From the NCBI GenBank assembly GCA_017964325.1, contig JAGCSE010000180.1:1-10656 (forward strand): a stretch of 10,656 nucleotides of DNA. The letters run 5' to 3'. The notes beneath the pieces were generated by a model. The model worked only from the letters and a program-made list of their open reading frames with translations, was not told where the DNA came from and made no database searches. This stretch comes from Victivallales bacterium. Lineage in GTDB: Bacteria > Verrucomicrobiota > Lentisphaeria > Oligosphaerales > Oligosphaeraceae. The position numbers were made by a program, and so were the translations under genes. This document shows, one piece after another, positions 4,861 through 10,656 of the stretch (its first letter is position 1; each line of letters begins with the position of its first letter).

Positions 4861-6963
4861 ATGACAGTCCGCAGCATCATTCTGGCTTTCGTATGCGCGA
4901 TATTCATCGCGGCATGCGGTTATATCAATGACGCCGTATTGTATCTGGAATCATTTACGAACGGTTCTCTGCTGCCCATCATCGTCATAGGGACGTTGGT
5001 GTTGTTTGTCATGGTCTTCAATCCGTTGCTTGGGCTGATTAACAAGAAGCTTCAGATGAAGGGCGGCGAAATGGCGTTGATCGTGGCGGTCAGCTGCGCA
5101 GCGTGCAGTATTCCCGGTCGCGGCATGCTGGAGCAGTTTACGCACACGATGGTCATGCCGTATCATTGGGAGCGCGTGACGCCAGGCTGGAAGCAAAAGC
5201 ATGTCCTGCAATATGCTCCGAAAGGCGCGCTGATCGTCATGCCGGACGAGAAGACGGAGCCTGATTTGCACACGGAAGTGTATGAACGGACGGTGACGGC
5301 GTATCTCATCGGAGCGCCGAAAGCCGCGGAAGGCGATCGCCCGATGTGGCGTTCTTTCAAAGATGCTGTGCATCGCGTGCCGTGGGCGGATTGGCGTGTG
5401 CCGTTGACGACATGGATGCCGCTCGTCTTCCTCAGTGCGCTGGCCTCTGTCTGCTTGGCGTTGATTACGTATCGCCAATGGTCTGCACATGAATATCTTA
5501 GTTTCCCGATCGCCGATTTCAACGCCACGCTCATCGAACGGGATGAAGGCAAGCTGCTTCCTGCCATTTGCCGCAACCGCATGTTCTGGGTGGGATTGCT
5601 GATCCTTTTGTTCATTCGCGTTAACAATGGGTTATATGTCTGGTATCCGGACTATTACATTCCTGTCCAGCTGACATGGAGCATGGCGCCGTTCTCGAAA
5701 GTCTGGCCGAATTTGTTCCGTGTGCCATACGGCAGCAGCCTGCTGGTGTTCCGTTTCTTCCCGCTGGTCGTAGCATTCGCCTTCTTCCTGAGTTCGGAAA
5801 TTTCACTGACGCTTGCGGTTTCGCAGCTTTGCTGGGTATTCTGCGCGTTTCCGATGGTGACGGTCGGCATGAATCTGAATACGGATTGGGTCGGCGGTTG
5901 GCAGGGATGGCAGCGCGCGGGCGCCTTCATCATGATGTTCTTCTTCCTGCTCTACACGGGACGGCATTACTACTGGCATGTGCTTTTGAGCGCTTTTGGG
6001 CTGCGCAAGCCGGACAAGGAAGACGGCGGCTCCACGAATGCGTGGGCGATGCGGCTACTCATCTTTGCGTTCATCGCGATGTTTATGATGATTACACGGC
6101 TAGGCCTCGAATGGCCGTTCGCCTTGATCACGGTGGCGTTGATGCTGATGACGTTCGTGGTCGTTTCACGAATCAGCGCGGAAACAGGGCTCTTCTTCAT
6201 CCAGCCGCGATGGACCATCTTCGGCCTGTTGACGGCAGGGCTTGGCAGTTTTGCCTTCCCCCCGCGCGCGCAAATCATCTGCGGTCTTGTGTGCATCTTC
6301 TTGAGCATCGACCAATGCCAAGCCTTGATGCCGTATGTCACAAACGGTCTGAAACTCTGTGACCGCACGAAGGTCTCGACGACGAAATACGGCTGGTCAA
6401 CATTGGCGATGTACATCATCGCGATGACGATTGCCGTCGCCGTCCTGCTCATCGCCGTTTATACGTGGGGGGCGCCGCAGAATATGGACTGGAGTTACAA
6501 ACGTCTGCCGACCATGTCGTTCCGCACGGCGTTGCCTGAAATCCTCCAATTGGAGGCGGTCGGCTCTCTGGAAGAAGCGAATACCTTGCCATGGTGGCAG
6601 AGGATGTCCCGCATCATGCCGCGGGAGAATTTCGTAGGTGCATTTGTTTTCGGCATCGTGGTGGTTTGGTTTTTCAGTTTCCTGCGTCTGCGCGTTCCGT
6701 GGTGGCCGTTGCATCCCGTCATGTTCCTTCTGTGGGCGACGTATCCGATGGAGCAGACGTGCCATGCGTTTTTCTGCGGGTATTTGATAAAAGTCTGCAC
6801 CATCCGTTTCGGTGGAATGAAAATGGTGCGGAAATTGAAGCCGTTCATGGTCGGTGTCATTGCCGGTGAATTGCTTAGCGCGGTTATTTCCATGATCGTC
6901 GGCTTCATCTATTATCTGAACACAGGGGAGACACCGAAGATCTACAGGTGGTTCCCGCGATAA
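4861..6963 (+). CDS. DUF6785/DUF6784-type multi-spanning membrane protein
   Basis: 700 residues from ATG 4861 (an in-frame TTG at 4849 would add four; no strong Shine-Dalgarno, GGGA eight bases upstream is the best). The N-terminus (1-20) is a transmembrane segment, and about 14-16 hydrophobic spans follow, for example near 36-60, 68-86, 182-203, 240-258, 293-315, 318-338, 352-378, 396-413, 417-437, 446-463, 470-488, 511-536, 592-608, 613-632 and 660-686. A soluble stretch at about 100-180 contains WERVTPGWKQKHVLQYAP, and the C-terminal region has RVPWWPLHPVMFLLWATYP (611-629). I recognise this layout as the DUF6785 plus DUF6784 pair common in Planctomycetes, Lentisphaerae and Verrucomicrobia, distantly resembling oligopeptide-transporter-type permeases. 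The function is unknown; a transporter in the inner membrane is inference. It lies 44 bp upstream of pheT with no terminator between, so read-through into pheT is likely. Codon use matches its neighbours. Confidence 0.85.
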   Translation: MTVRSIILAFVCAIFIAACGYINDAVLYLESFTNGSLLPIIVIGTLVLFVMVFNPLLGLINKKLQMKGGEMALIVAVSCAACSIPGRGMLEQFTHTMVMPYHWERVTPGWKQKHVLQYAPKGALIVMPDEKTEPDLHTEVYERTVTAYLIGAPKAAEGDRPMWRSFKDAVHRVPWADWRVPLTTWMPLVFLSALASVCLALITYRQWSAHEYLSFPIADFNATLIERDEGKLLPAICRNRMFWVGLLILLFIRVNNGLYVWYPDYYIPVQLTWSMAPFSKVWPNLFRVPYGSSLLVFRFFPLVVAFAFFLSSEISLTLAVSQLCWVFCAFPMVTVGMNLNTDWVGGWQGWQRAGAFIMMFFFLLYTGRHYYWHVLLSAFGLRKPDKEDGGSTNAWAMRLLIFAFIAMFMMITRLGLEWPFALITVALMLMTFVVVSRISAETGLFFIQPRWTIFGLLTAGLGSFAFPPRAQIICGLVCIFLSIDQCQALMPYVTNGLKLCDRTKVSTTKYGWSTLAMYIIAMTIAVAVLLIAVYTWGAPQNMDWSYKRLPTMSFRTALPEILQLEAVGSLEEANTLPWWQRMSRIMPRENFVGAFVFGIVVVWFFSFLRLRVPWWPLHPVMFLLWATYPMEQTCHAFFCGYLIKVCTIRFGGMKMVRKLKPFMVGVIAGELLSAVISMIVGFIYYLNTGETPKIYRWFPR

Positions 6964-7007
6964 AACTTTGCTTATTACTAACTATTTGAAAATAAAAAGG
7001 ATTCGTC

Positions 7008-9401
7008 ATGAAAACATCATTGCAATGGCTGAAAGATTATGTTGACATTCCATGGGATGCCAAGGAACTGGCGTCACGGCTGACTGGCGCGGGGCTGGAA
7101 GTCGAAGGAATTGAAGAATCAGGAACGATTCCGAAGGGTGTCGTCGTGGCGGAAATCCTTTCGCGTGATCCGCATCCAAATTCAGACCACATGAGCATCT
7201 GCCAAGTGAACATCGGTAGCGGCGAACCGTTGCAAATTGTCTGCGGCGCACCGAATTGCGATGCGGGAAAGCGCGTCCCCTGCGCGACGATCGGCACGGA
7301 TTTCGGCGAATTCAAAATCAAGAAGGCGAAACTGCGCGGCGTGGAATCCAACGGCATGCTCTGTTCCGCCCGCGAACTCGGCTTGAGTGAAGACCATAGC
7401 GGTCTGCTCATCCTGCCGGACGACGCTCCGCTGGGTGCGCCGTTGACCGACTTGTATCAAAGCGATAGCGTGATCGACTGGGAAGTCACGCCGAACCGTC
7501 CTGACTGGCTGTCCCACATCGGTATAGCCCGCGAAGCGGCCGCGCAGACGGGTGGCGAACTGCGCCATCCTGCAACGCCGATCGCGATCGACGAAAACGC
7601 GAAGATAGAGGACTTTGCATCCGTGGAAGTCCGCGAACCCGAACTCTGTCCGCGGTATATCGCCCGCGTGTTCACAGGCGTGAAAATCGGTCCGTCGCCC
7701 GAATGGATGGTGAAACGGCTGACAGCCGTCGGGCTGCGTTCCATCAACAACGTGGTCGATATCACAAACTTCGTCATGCTGGAATACGGCAATCCCTTGC
7801 ACGCGTTTGACTTGAATACGCTGGCGGGACACAAGATCATCGTCCGCCGCGCCGCCGACGGTGAAGAAATCGTCACGCTGGACGGCACGAAAAACAAGCT
7901 GTCTCACGACAATCTGCTTATCGCGGACGCCGACAAAGGCGTGGCCCTGGCGGGCATCATGGGCGGCGAAAACAGTATGATTACAGACAATACGACGACG
8001 GTGCTTCTGGAAGCGGCGACGTTCGACCGCTCTAACATCCGCCTCAGCAGCCGCAACTTGAACATCGCCTCCGATTCATCCTACCGCTATGAACGCGGCG
8101 TCAGCCCCGAAACGACTGCCTACGCGAGCGCCCGCGCGGCGTCGCTTTTGTGCGAACTCTGCGGCGCAAAGCAGGTTAGTGGTGTCATTGATTGCTATGG
8201 CAAGCCGTTTGCGGAATACGACTTGACCTGCAATGTGGCGCGTTGCAACAGCGTTCTCGGTCTGAAGCTGACGGCGGCGGAAATGGCGGACTGCTTCAAA
8301 CGCCGCGGCATCACGGTGACGGGCATTGATGATGAAAAAGTGACCGTCCATACGCCCGGCTGGCGCTTTGATTTGCTACACGAATACGACCTCTGGGAGG
8401 AGGTTGCGCAGATGGTCGGTCTGGACAAGATTCCAGAAGCTCCTGTTTCGGCGAAATTGGTCGGCAACATCAAAGATGACAAGTTTATTCCGATGGAAGA
8501 GACTCGCGCCCAACTGCTTGCATTGGGGCTTGACGAGATTTTGAATTACACGATGTTCTCGCAGCAGGAATGCCTTCTGGGCTCTGGGCTGACGGAGGAG
8601 CAGTTGGTGAAGGTATCGAATCCGATCAGCGCGGATTTGGCGTATCTGCGGCCGACAATGCTGCCGGGCATCCTGCAGGTTGTGGCGCATAATGTCGCAC
8701 GTAACGAACATGACCTGCGTATGTTCGAGACAGGCCGTGTTTTCCAGAAGAAAGGCGAGGAAATGTGCGAAGCCACTCAGATTGCGATTCTTATGACGGG
8801 ACATCGTCAGCTTGGCCGCTACGGCGCGGAAGAGGCGGAAAGAATTGATTTCTACGACATGAAGGGCTTGCTGGAGAGCTGGCTGGAGATGCGCCGCCTG
8901 ACGAAATATGAATGGACGGCCGCCGAGCATCCCGCGTTCAAGCATGGCGCATGCGCGGCGTGGACCATCCGCAAGAACAATGTCATCGTGTTCGGGCAGG
9001 TAGCCGACGAACTTGTGAAGGGTATGCGCATGCGCAACCCGCTGTTCGTGGCGTTGATCGATTTCGATGCACTGACGCAACTGCGTGGTGCGGCAATTGC
9101 CTATCAGCCGTTGCCGCAGTTCCCTGGAACGGCGCGCGACATTTCATTCGTCGCCCCTGCAGGGCTGACGAACCAGCAGGTCATCGACACGGTTAAGGCA
9201 ATGAAGCTTCCAAACGTCGAAAAAGTCGATTTGTTCGATATTTACGAAGACGAGAAGGTTTTGGGCAAGGGCAAACGCAGCATGGCCTATACCATTATGT
9301 ACCGCCATCCTGAAAGGACGCTTACCGATGACGAGGTGAATAAGATTCAGGAGAAAATCCGCCAGGAGCTGGCCCAGAAACTCGGCGTGGAACTTAGATA
9401 A
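7008..9401 (+). CDS. pheT: Phenylalanine--tRNA ligase beta subunit
   Basis: 797 residues, the normal length for bacterial PheT, which with PheS forms the alpha2-beta2 enzyme charging tRNA-Phe; beta carries tRNA recognition and editing. ATG 7008 has AAGGA (6997-7001) six bases upstream. Domains in order: N-terminal MKTSLQWLKDYVDI; a tRNA-binding OB fold about 40-150 (DPHPNSDHMSICQVNIG); the B3/B4 editing domain about 210-385 (TNFVMLEYGNPLHAFD, ALAGIMGGENSMI, RYERGVSP); B5 about 405-475 (PGWRFDLLHEYDLWEEVAQMVG); the synthetase-like core about 490-690 (FETGRVF, HPAFKHGACA); and the C-terminal anticodon-binding FDX-ACB domain about 703-796 (FPGTARDISFV, YRHPERTLTDDEVN). All parts are intact. pheS is not immediately upstream as it is in many bacteria; the DUF6785 gene is there instead. 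The stop TAA (9399-9401) overlaps a heptamer repeat, and the EF-P gene follows 62 bp later. Confidence 0.98.
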   Translation: MKTSLQWLKDYVDIPWDAKELASRLTGAGLEVEGIEESGTIPKGVVVAEILSRDPHPNSDHMSICQVNIGSGEPLQIVCGAPNCDAGKRVPCATIGTDFGEFKIKKAKLRGVESNGMLCSARELGLSEDHSGLLILPDDAPLGAPLTDLYQSDSVIDWEVTPNRPDWLSHIGIAREAAAQTGGELRHPATPIAIDENAKIEDFASVEVREPELCPRYIARVFTGVKIGPSPEWMVKRLTAVGLRSINNVVDITNFVMLEYGNPLHAFDLNTLAGHKIIVRRAADGEEIVTLDGTKNKLSHDNLLIADADKGVALAGIMGGENSMITDNTTTVLLEAATFDRSNIRLSSRNLNIASDSSYRYERGVSPETTAYASARAASLLCELCGAKQVSGVIDCYGKPFAEYDLTCNVARCNSVLGLKLTAAEMADCFKRRGITVTGIDDEKVTVHTPGWRFDLLHEYDLWEEVAQMVGLDKIPEAPVSAKLVGNIKDDKFIPMEETRAQLLALGLDEILNYTMFSQQECLLGSGLTEEQLVKVSNPISADLAYLRPTMLPGILQVVAHNVARNEHDLRMFETGRVFQKKGEEMCEATQIAILMTGHRQLGRYGAEEAERIDFYDMKGLLESWLEMRRLTKYEWTAAEHPAFKHGACAAWTIRKNNVIVFGQVADELVKGMRMRNPLFVALIDFDALTQLRGAAIAYQPLPQFPGTARDISFVAPAGLTNQQVIDTVKAMKLPNVEKVDLFDIYEDEKVLGKGKRSMAYTIMYRHPERTLTDDEVNKIQEKIRQELAQKLGVELR

Positions 9402-9424
9402 TTAACAATTAACAATTAACAATT
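9400..9424 (+). repeat. Heptamer tandem repeat (AATTAAC)n, 3.6 copies
   Basis: AATTAAC occurs perfectly at 9400-9406, 9407-9413 and 9414-9420, with a partial AATT to 9424. The first two bases are the last two of the pheT stop TAA (9399-9401). Each unit contains TAA and the 7-bp period places one in every plus-strand frame; the complement (GTTAATT) does the same. It fills the first third of the pheT to EF-P gap. Confidence 0.92.
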
Positions 9425-9463
9425 TTAGGCTTTGTAGGGCTAAACAATAGAGGAAGACGAAAT

Positions 9464-10039
9464 ATGTTAGTGAAACAGTTTGCAAGCGGCGGCGTGATTA
9501 CGGTAAACGGCGCTCCGCACATCATCGAATCCGTTGAGAAGCACACGCCGTCCGCCCGTGGTGCGGCAACGATTTACAAAGTGCGTTGCAGGAATCTGTT
9601 GACGCAGATGAAGACCGATTTGTCATGCAAAGGCGAAGATAGTTATGACGAGCCGGACTTCCGTCAGCAGGAAGTGCAGTATCTTTACAAGGAAGGCAAT
9701 GATTATGTCTTCATGGATGTGGAATCGTTCGACCAATTCCCGCTTGCGGCGGACATCATCGGCGACGACAAGTATTATCTTATTGAAGACATGGAAGGCA
9801 TCAGCGCGTTGATTCTGGAAGACCGCATTGTCGGCATCCGTCTGCCGGACGTCGTTGAACAGGAATTGGTTGAATGCGATCCTGCCATCAAAGGGCAGAG
9901 CGCGACGAATCGCGGCAAGTCCGCGAAGACTCAGACAGGGCTGGAAATCCAAGTGCCCGAATACATGGAACAAGGCGAAATCGTGCGCATTGACACGCGG
10001 ACGGGCAAGTTTTTGGGCCGTGTCGGCACAAAGTTCTGA
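9464..10039 (+). CDS. yeiP: Elongation factor P-like protein, YeiP/EfpL subtype
   Basis: 191 residues. ATG 9464 has AGAGGAAG (9449-9456) seven bases upstream. It has the three-domain EF-P layout: KOW-like N-domain 1-63, OB domain II about 66-125, OB domain III about 130-189 with LPDVVEQELVECDPAIKG and GLEIQVPEYMEQGEIVRIDTR. EF-P binds the ribosomal E site and relieves stalling at polyproline. The loop that reaches the peptidyl transferase centre reads TPSARGAATIYKV (28-40), with Arg32 at the tip. Canonical EF-P has a modifiable Lys or Arg in a PGKGxA-type loop. SARGAA, NDYVFMD and the GLxIQVPEY ending are the marks of E. coli YeiP, now called EfpL. I therefore assign the EfpL subgroup; automatic annotation would probably say efp. 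No EF-P modification gene (epmA/epmB, earP, ymfI) is visible. It is probably co-transcribed with pheT. Confidence 0.9.
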   Translation: MLVKQFASGGVITVNGAPHIIESVEKHTPSARGAATIYKVRCRNLLTQMKTDLSCKGEDSYDEPDFRQQEVQYLYKEGNDYVFMDVESFDQFPLAADIIGDDKYYLIEDMEGISALILEDRIVGIRLPDVVEQELVECDPAIKGQSATNRGKSAKTQTGLEIQVPEYMEQGEIVRIDTRTGKFLGRVGTKF

Positions 10040-10048
10040 AAAAAAAGT

Positions 10049-10076
10049 TTGACTATCTGAAATGACTCGTTAAATT
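10049..10076 (+). promoter_or_regulatory. Likely promoter of the ferredoxin gene
   Basis: TTGACT (10049-10054, five of six consensus bases) and TAAATT (10071-10076, four of six) are 16 bases apart, just after the EF-P stop and preceded by an A-run. The transcript would begin near 10083-10088 and have a leader of about 65 bases before the ferredoxin ATG. A TAGAAT at 10078-10083 matches the -10 consensus better but is 23 bases from TTGACT. Confidence 0.45.
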
Positions 10077-10151
10077 GTAGAATTGCCTGACGGTGTCGCG
10101 GCACGGTCCGCAGTCTGGCGACAAACAGAAAGAGAACAAGTGAGGAAGACC

Positions 10152-10328
10152 ATGCCTGCTGAAGTGGACAAAGACAAATGCGTTGGTTGCGGTTCCTGCG
10201 AAGGCGAATGCCCCGTTGAAGCCATCAAGATCGTTGACGGCGTTGCCGTTGTGAAAAAGGATGACTGCGTGAGCTGCGGCGCCTGCAAGGAAGCCTGCCC
10301 GAGCGAAGCCATCGAAATCAAAGACTGA
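10152..10328 (+). CDS. 2[4Fe-4S] ferredoxin, clostridial type
   Basis: 58 residues. The start is ATG 10152, with GAGGAAG at 10142-10148 just upstream; the longer in-frame reading from 10083 would add 23 residues (MPDGVAARSAVWRQ...) that do not resemble a ferredoxin. The two cluster motifs are complete: C10-x2-C13-x2-C16-x3-C20-P and C39-x2-C42-x2-C45-x3-C49-P, each followed by the pseudo-repeat (V/S)EAI(K/E)I, showing the internal duplication typical of bacterial 2[4Fe-4S] ferredoxins. The protein is very acidic and lacks the extra loop of Alvin-type ferredoxins. It is a small, soluble, low-potential electron carrier for enzymes such as pyruvate:ferredoxin oxidoreductase or hydrogenases, consistent with anaerobic life. 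It is a single-gene unit between its own promoter candidate and a strong terminator. Which partner enzymes it serves cannot be told here. Confidence 0.97.
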   Translation: MPAEVDKDKCVGCGSCEGECPVEAIKIVDGVAVVKKDDCVSCGACKEACPSEAIEIKD

Positions 10329-10348
10329 AAATAGTCTAAGATCAAAAG

Positions 10349-10383
10349 AAAAGGGCTGTTGCCAAAGCAACAGCCCTTTTTTT
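10349..10383 (+). terminator. Intrinsic terminator after the ferredoxin gene
   Basis: A perfect 14-bp stem, AAAAGGGCTGTTGC (10349-10362) with GCAACAGCCCTTTT (10367-10380), closes a four-base loop CAAA and runs into a seven-T tract ending at 10383. The GC core GGGCTGTTGC and A/T-flanked stem make it a textbook Rho-independent terminator, 20 bp after the ferredoxin stop. The A-run on the left could let it act weakly in the other direction too. Confidence 0.95.
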
Positions 10384-10387
10384 GTAG

Positions 10388-10429
10388 TGCCGCTGGGCGT
10401 CCCACCTGCGGCAAAATTATTCACGCCCA
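10388..10429. repeat. GC-rich hairpin with competing partner arm
   Basis: TGCCGC (10388-10393) pairs with GCGGCA (10408-10413), enclosing TGGG-CGT-CCCA (10394-10404), itself a small stem. Downstream, ACGCCCA (10423-10429) is the exact complement of TGGGCGT (10394-10400), so it can pair with the loop instead. The patch is clearly more GC-rich than the sequence around it. It may be a dispersed palindromic element or part of an RNA; I cannot place it in a known family. Confidence 0.55.
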
Positions 10430-10539
10430 ACACAAATTCCAAGAGCCTCGAAGTTCTTTAGAATCTTCTGATTTGCTTTTGGTATTTTTATTTAATTTTT
10501 CCAATATTTTTCTTGAAATCTAGAAAATCGGCATTATCT

Positions 10540-10593
10540 TACATTTTTATAGCGAAAATCATGTTTTTAGGTGATGATTGCCATAAAAATGTA
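10540..10593. repeat. Long AT-rich inverted repeat upstream of the next gene
   Basis: TACATTTTTATAGC (10540-10553) pairs with GCCATAAAAATGTA (10580-10593), 13 of 14. After a three-base bulge (GAA), AATCAT (10557-10562) pairs with ATGATT (10574-10579), leaving an 11-base loop. That is 19 pairs with one mismatch. No T-tract follows the right arm. It could be an operator overlapping the promoter, or a leader RNA hairpin, for the gene beyond the edge. Confidence 0.6.
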
Positions 10594-10621
10594 TATTTTA
10601 AATTGGATAAGAGAAAGCGAA

Positions 10622-10655
10622 ACGGAAGGACAATACACCTTCTCCGTAAAGGAGG
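10622..10655 (+). promoter_or_regulatory. Ribosome binding site of the next gene, preceded by a small hairpin
   Basis: AAAGGAGG at 10648-10655 is close to a perfect complement of the 16S rRNA 3' end; its start codon would lie just past the edge. Directly before it, ACGGAAGG (10622-10629) can pair with CCTTCTCCGT (10638-10647) with small bulges, ending at the base next to the Shine-Dalgarno sequence. Confidence 0.6.
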
Positions 10656-10656
10656 C

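Larger units (their letters stand above)
10384..10656. other. Gene-free stretch with structured elements before the next gene
   Basis: No credible coding frame is seen from the terminator to the right edge. The stretch holds a short GC-rich folded patch (10388-10429), about 110 bp of plain AT-rich sequence (10430-10539), a long inverted repeat (10540-10593) and a small hairpin next to a Shine-Dalgarno sequence (10622-10655). It most likely contains the promoter and leader of a plus-strand gene starting beyond the window. Confidence 0.6.

Noticed and set aside
5676..6362. Plus-strand frame of 228 codons inside the membrane-protein gene
   Set aside because: Out-of-frame overlap with the DUF6785-type coding sequence, whose hydrophobic spans continue through the whole region.
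10083..10151. Longer ferredoxin start adding 23 residues
   Set aside because: The extension has no ferredoxin character and overlaps the leader; GAGGAAG directly before ATG 10152 fixes the start.
1..10656. tRNA genes, rRNA, insertion sequences, phage or defence genes
   Set aside because: I looked on both strands and saw no cloverleaf with a TTCRA-type T-arm, no transposase or integrase motifs, no terminal inverted repeats with target duplications, and no recognisable defence proteins.

Overview
The window is 10.66 kb of moderately GC-rich, densely coding bacterial chromosome (coding GC clearly above the AT-rich intergenic gaps). The gene content suggests a member of the PVC superphylum, most likely Lentisphaerota (Victivallales-like) and probably anaerobic. 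This rests on a DUF6785/DUF6784-type giant membrane protein, a secreted carbohydrate-enzyme-like N-terminal domain, an RraA-family protein beside an SDR and a Tat-signal metallo-hydrolase, a class A flavodiiron protein and a 2[4Fe-4S] ferredoxin. The taxonomic call is inference; there is no rRNA or other decisive marker.

Layout. (1) 1-614, minus strand: the 5' part of a gene for a secreted protein, running off the left edge. (2) 751-3391, plus strand: three genes in series, an RraA-family aldolase-like protein, a classical SDR oxidoreductase and a Tat-signal metallo-beta-lactamase-fold hydrolase. They look like a small catabolic cluster, substrate unknown. (3) 3422-4579 (possibly to 4636), minus strand: flavodiiron protein FprA, convergent with the hydrolase; a long hairpin straddles the hydrolase stop codon between them. 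(4) 4861-10039, plus strand: a 700-residue multi-spanning DUF6785/6784 membrane protein, then pheT (phenylalanyl-tRNA synthetase beta) and an elongation factor P of the YeiP/EfpL subtype, with short gaps that allow co-transcription. (5) 10152-10328, plus strand: a 58-residue 2[4Fe-4S] ferredoxin with its own likely promoter and a textbook intrinsic terminator. (6) 10384-10656: a gene-free stretch with three structured elements, ending in a near-perfect Shine-Dalgarno sequence for a gene beyond the right edge.

How genes work together. FprA (O2/NO reduction) and the ferredoxin fit an anaerobe's redox economy, although they are not one operon. PheT and EfpL both serve translation; pheS is not adjacent. 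RraA, SDR and hydrolase are plausibly co-expressed.

The most unusual signal is not a gene. Three different 7-bp tandem repeats (AATTCAT, TAATGAG, AATTAAC) sit exactly at, or within 5 bp of, the stop codons of three plus-strand genes, and two of them include the stop codon. I see no convincing new defence or mobile system here; the remainder is ordinary chromosome with several unexplained inverted repeats.
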